Shown one piece after another: positions 63,797 through 64,000 of a stretch of DNA of 64,000 nt. The notes beneath the pieces are model-generated. The model searched no databases. It was not told the origin of the DNA and saw only the letters and a list, made by a program, of their open reading frames with translations. Source of the stretch: CADCVW01 sp964251385 (lineage in GTDB: Bacteria; Pseudomonadota; Alphaproteobacteria; Sphingomonadales; Sphingomonadaceae). Where the stretch lies: assembly GCA_964251385.1 (NCBI GenBank), contig CAXUJK010000004.1:107088-171087 (forward strand), written 5' to 3'. Each line of letters opens with the position of its first letter. Within the stretch, counting starts at the first letter, position 1. The translations under genes and the position numbers were made by a program.

Positions 63797-64000
63797 CCGT
63801 CATGAACATGATTCAGGCGATCAACGCCGCGCACGACACGTGCATGGCCGCCGACGGCGACATCGTCGTCATGGGCGAGGACATCGGCTACTTCGGCGGG
63901 GTCTTCCGCGCCACCGAAGGCCTGCAGCGCAAGTACGGCCGCACCCGCGTGTTCGACACGCCGATCGCCGAAGGCGGCATCATGGCGACCGCGATCGGCA
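63793..64000 (+). CDS. bkdA2: Branched-chain 2-oxoacid dehydrogenase E1, beta subunit (5' part)
   Basis: Begins ATGA on the alpha-subunit stop and runs off the right edge; 69 residues are visible. The start MNMIQAINAAHDTCMAADG, VVMGEDIGYFGGVFRATEG and RVFDTPIAEGGIM match the E1-beta N-terminal domain, including the GEDIG glutamate that activates thiamine diphosphate. Forms the alpha2-beta2 E1 with the upstream gene. Confidence 0.93.
   Translation, partial: MTVMNMIQAINAAHDTCMAADGDIVVMGEDIGYFGGVFRATEGLQRKYGRTRVFDTPIAEGGIMATAIG

Overview
The window looks like a chromosome segment of a GC-rich alphaproteobacterium of the Sphingomonadaceae (Sphingomonas or a close relative). The evidence is the very high GC content, two large TonB-dependent receptors, an rplU-rpmA-obgE neighbourhood with a C-terminally extended L21, HspQ, a SleB-type hydrolase and a branched-chain 2-oxoacid dehydrogenase E1 pair. 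The genus is inferred from gene style; there is no rRNA to confirm it.

Region 1 (1-6200) is housekeeping: obgE (cut by the left edge), a GNAT acetyltransferase, rpmA and rplU on the minus strand, then a TonB receptor, hspQ and tRNA-Ser(CGA). A near-identical 28-base inverted repeat occurs twice here (883-953 and 5526-5608).

Region 2 (about 6196-28484) looks like an accessory island inserted at the 3' end of tRNA-Ser. A 16-base imperfect copy of the tRNA end lies at 28469-28484, next to the next conserved gene. No integrase is visible. The left part carries surface-sugar genes: two glycosyltransferases, two SAM methyltransferases, a Wzx-like flippase and an RmlC-like epimerase. The right part is an RTX toxin/adhesin locus in the order B-D-lipoprotein-A-C: an HlyB-type exporter ATPase, an HlyD-type adaptor, a Sel1-type lipoprotein, a protein of about 3018 residues with many RTX nonapeptides and two FrpC-like modules, and an HlyC-type lysine acyltransferase. 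The exporter ATPase and the adaptor each carry one apparent single-base deletion, and the 5' end of the giant gene may carry a third shift.

Region 3 (28499-37189) holds a minus-strand chaperone operon (unknown 515-residue protein, GrpE-like protein, divergent Hsp70), an Rrf2-type regulator, a second TonB receptor and a ChrA chromate transporter.

Region 4 (37340-53982) is the most unusual part. Nine tightly coupled plus-strand genes encode inositol-phosphate synthase, an HD-like protein, a methyltransferase, a Gfo/Idh oxidoreductase, a rubredoxin-like/MBL protein, a YcaO protein, an IolE/IolI-like TIM barrel, a GT4 glycosyltransferase and a PIG-L deacetylase. This is followed by a convergent GT4 gene, then a second run: STELLO-like glycosyltransferase, gmd, fcl, acyl-CoA dehydrogenase, MDR dehydrogenase and another Gfo/Idh protein. 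The gene set suggests synthesis of a modified inositol glycoside, possibly thiol-like or RiPP-like, plus GDP-fucose. I know of no described pathway with this combination.

Region 5 (53970-64000) returns to ordinary genes: a HAD phosphatase, SleB hydrolase, beta-lactamase-like lipoprotein, TolB/amidohydrolase fusion, alpha/beta hydrolase lipoprotein, a DUF2975/HTH pair and the branched-chain 2-oxoacid dehydrogenase E1 subunits (the second cut by the right edge).
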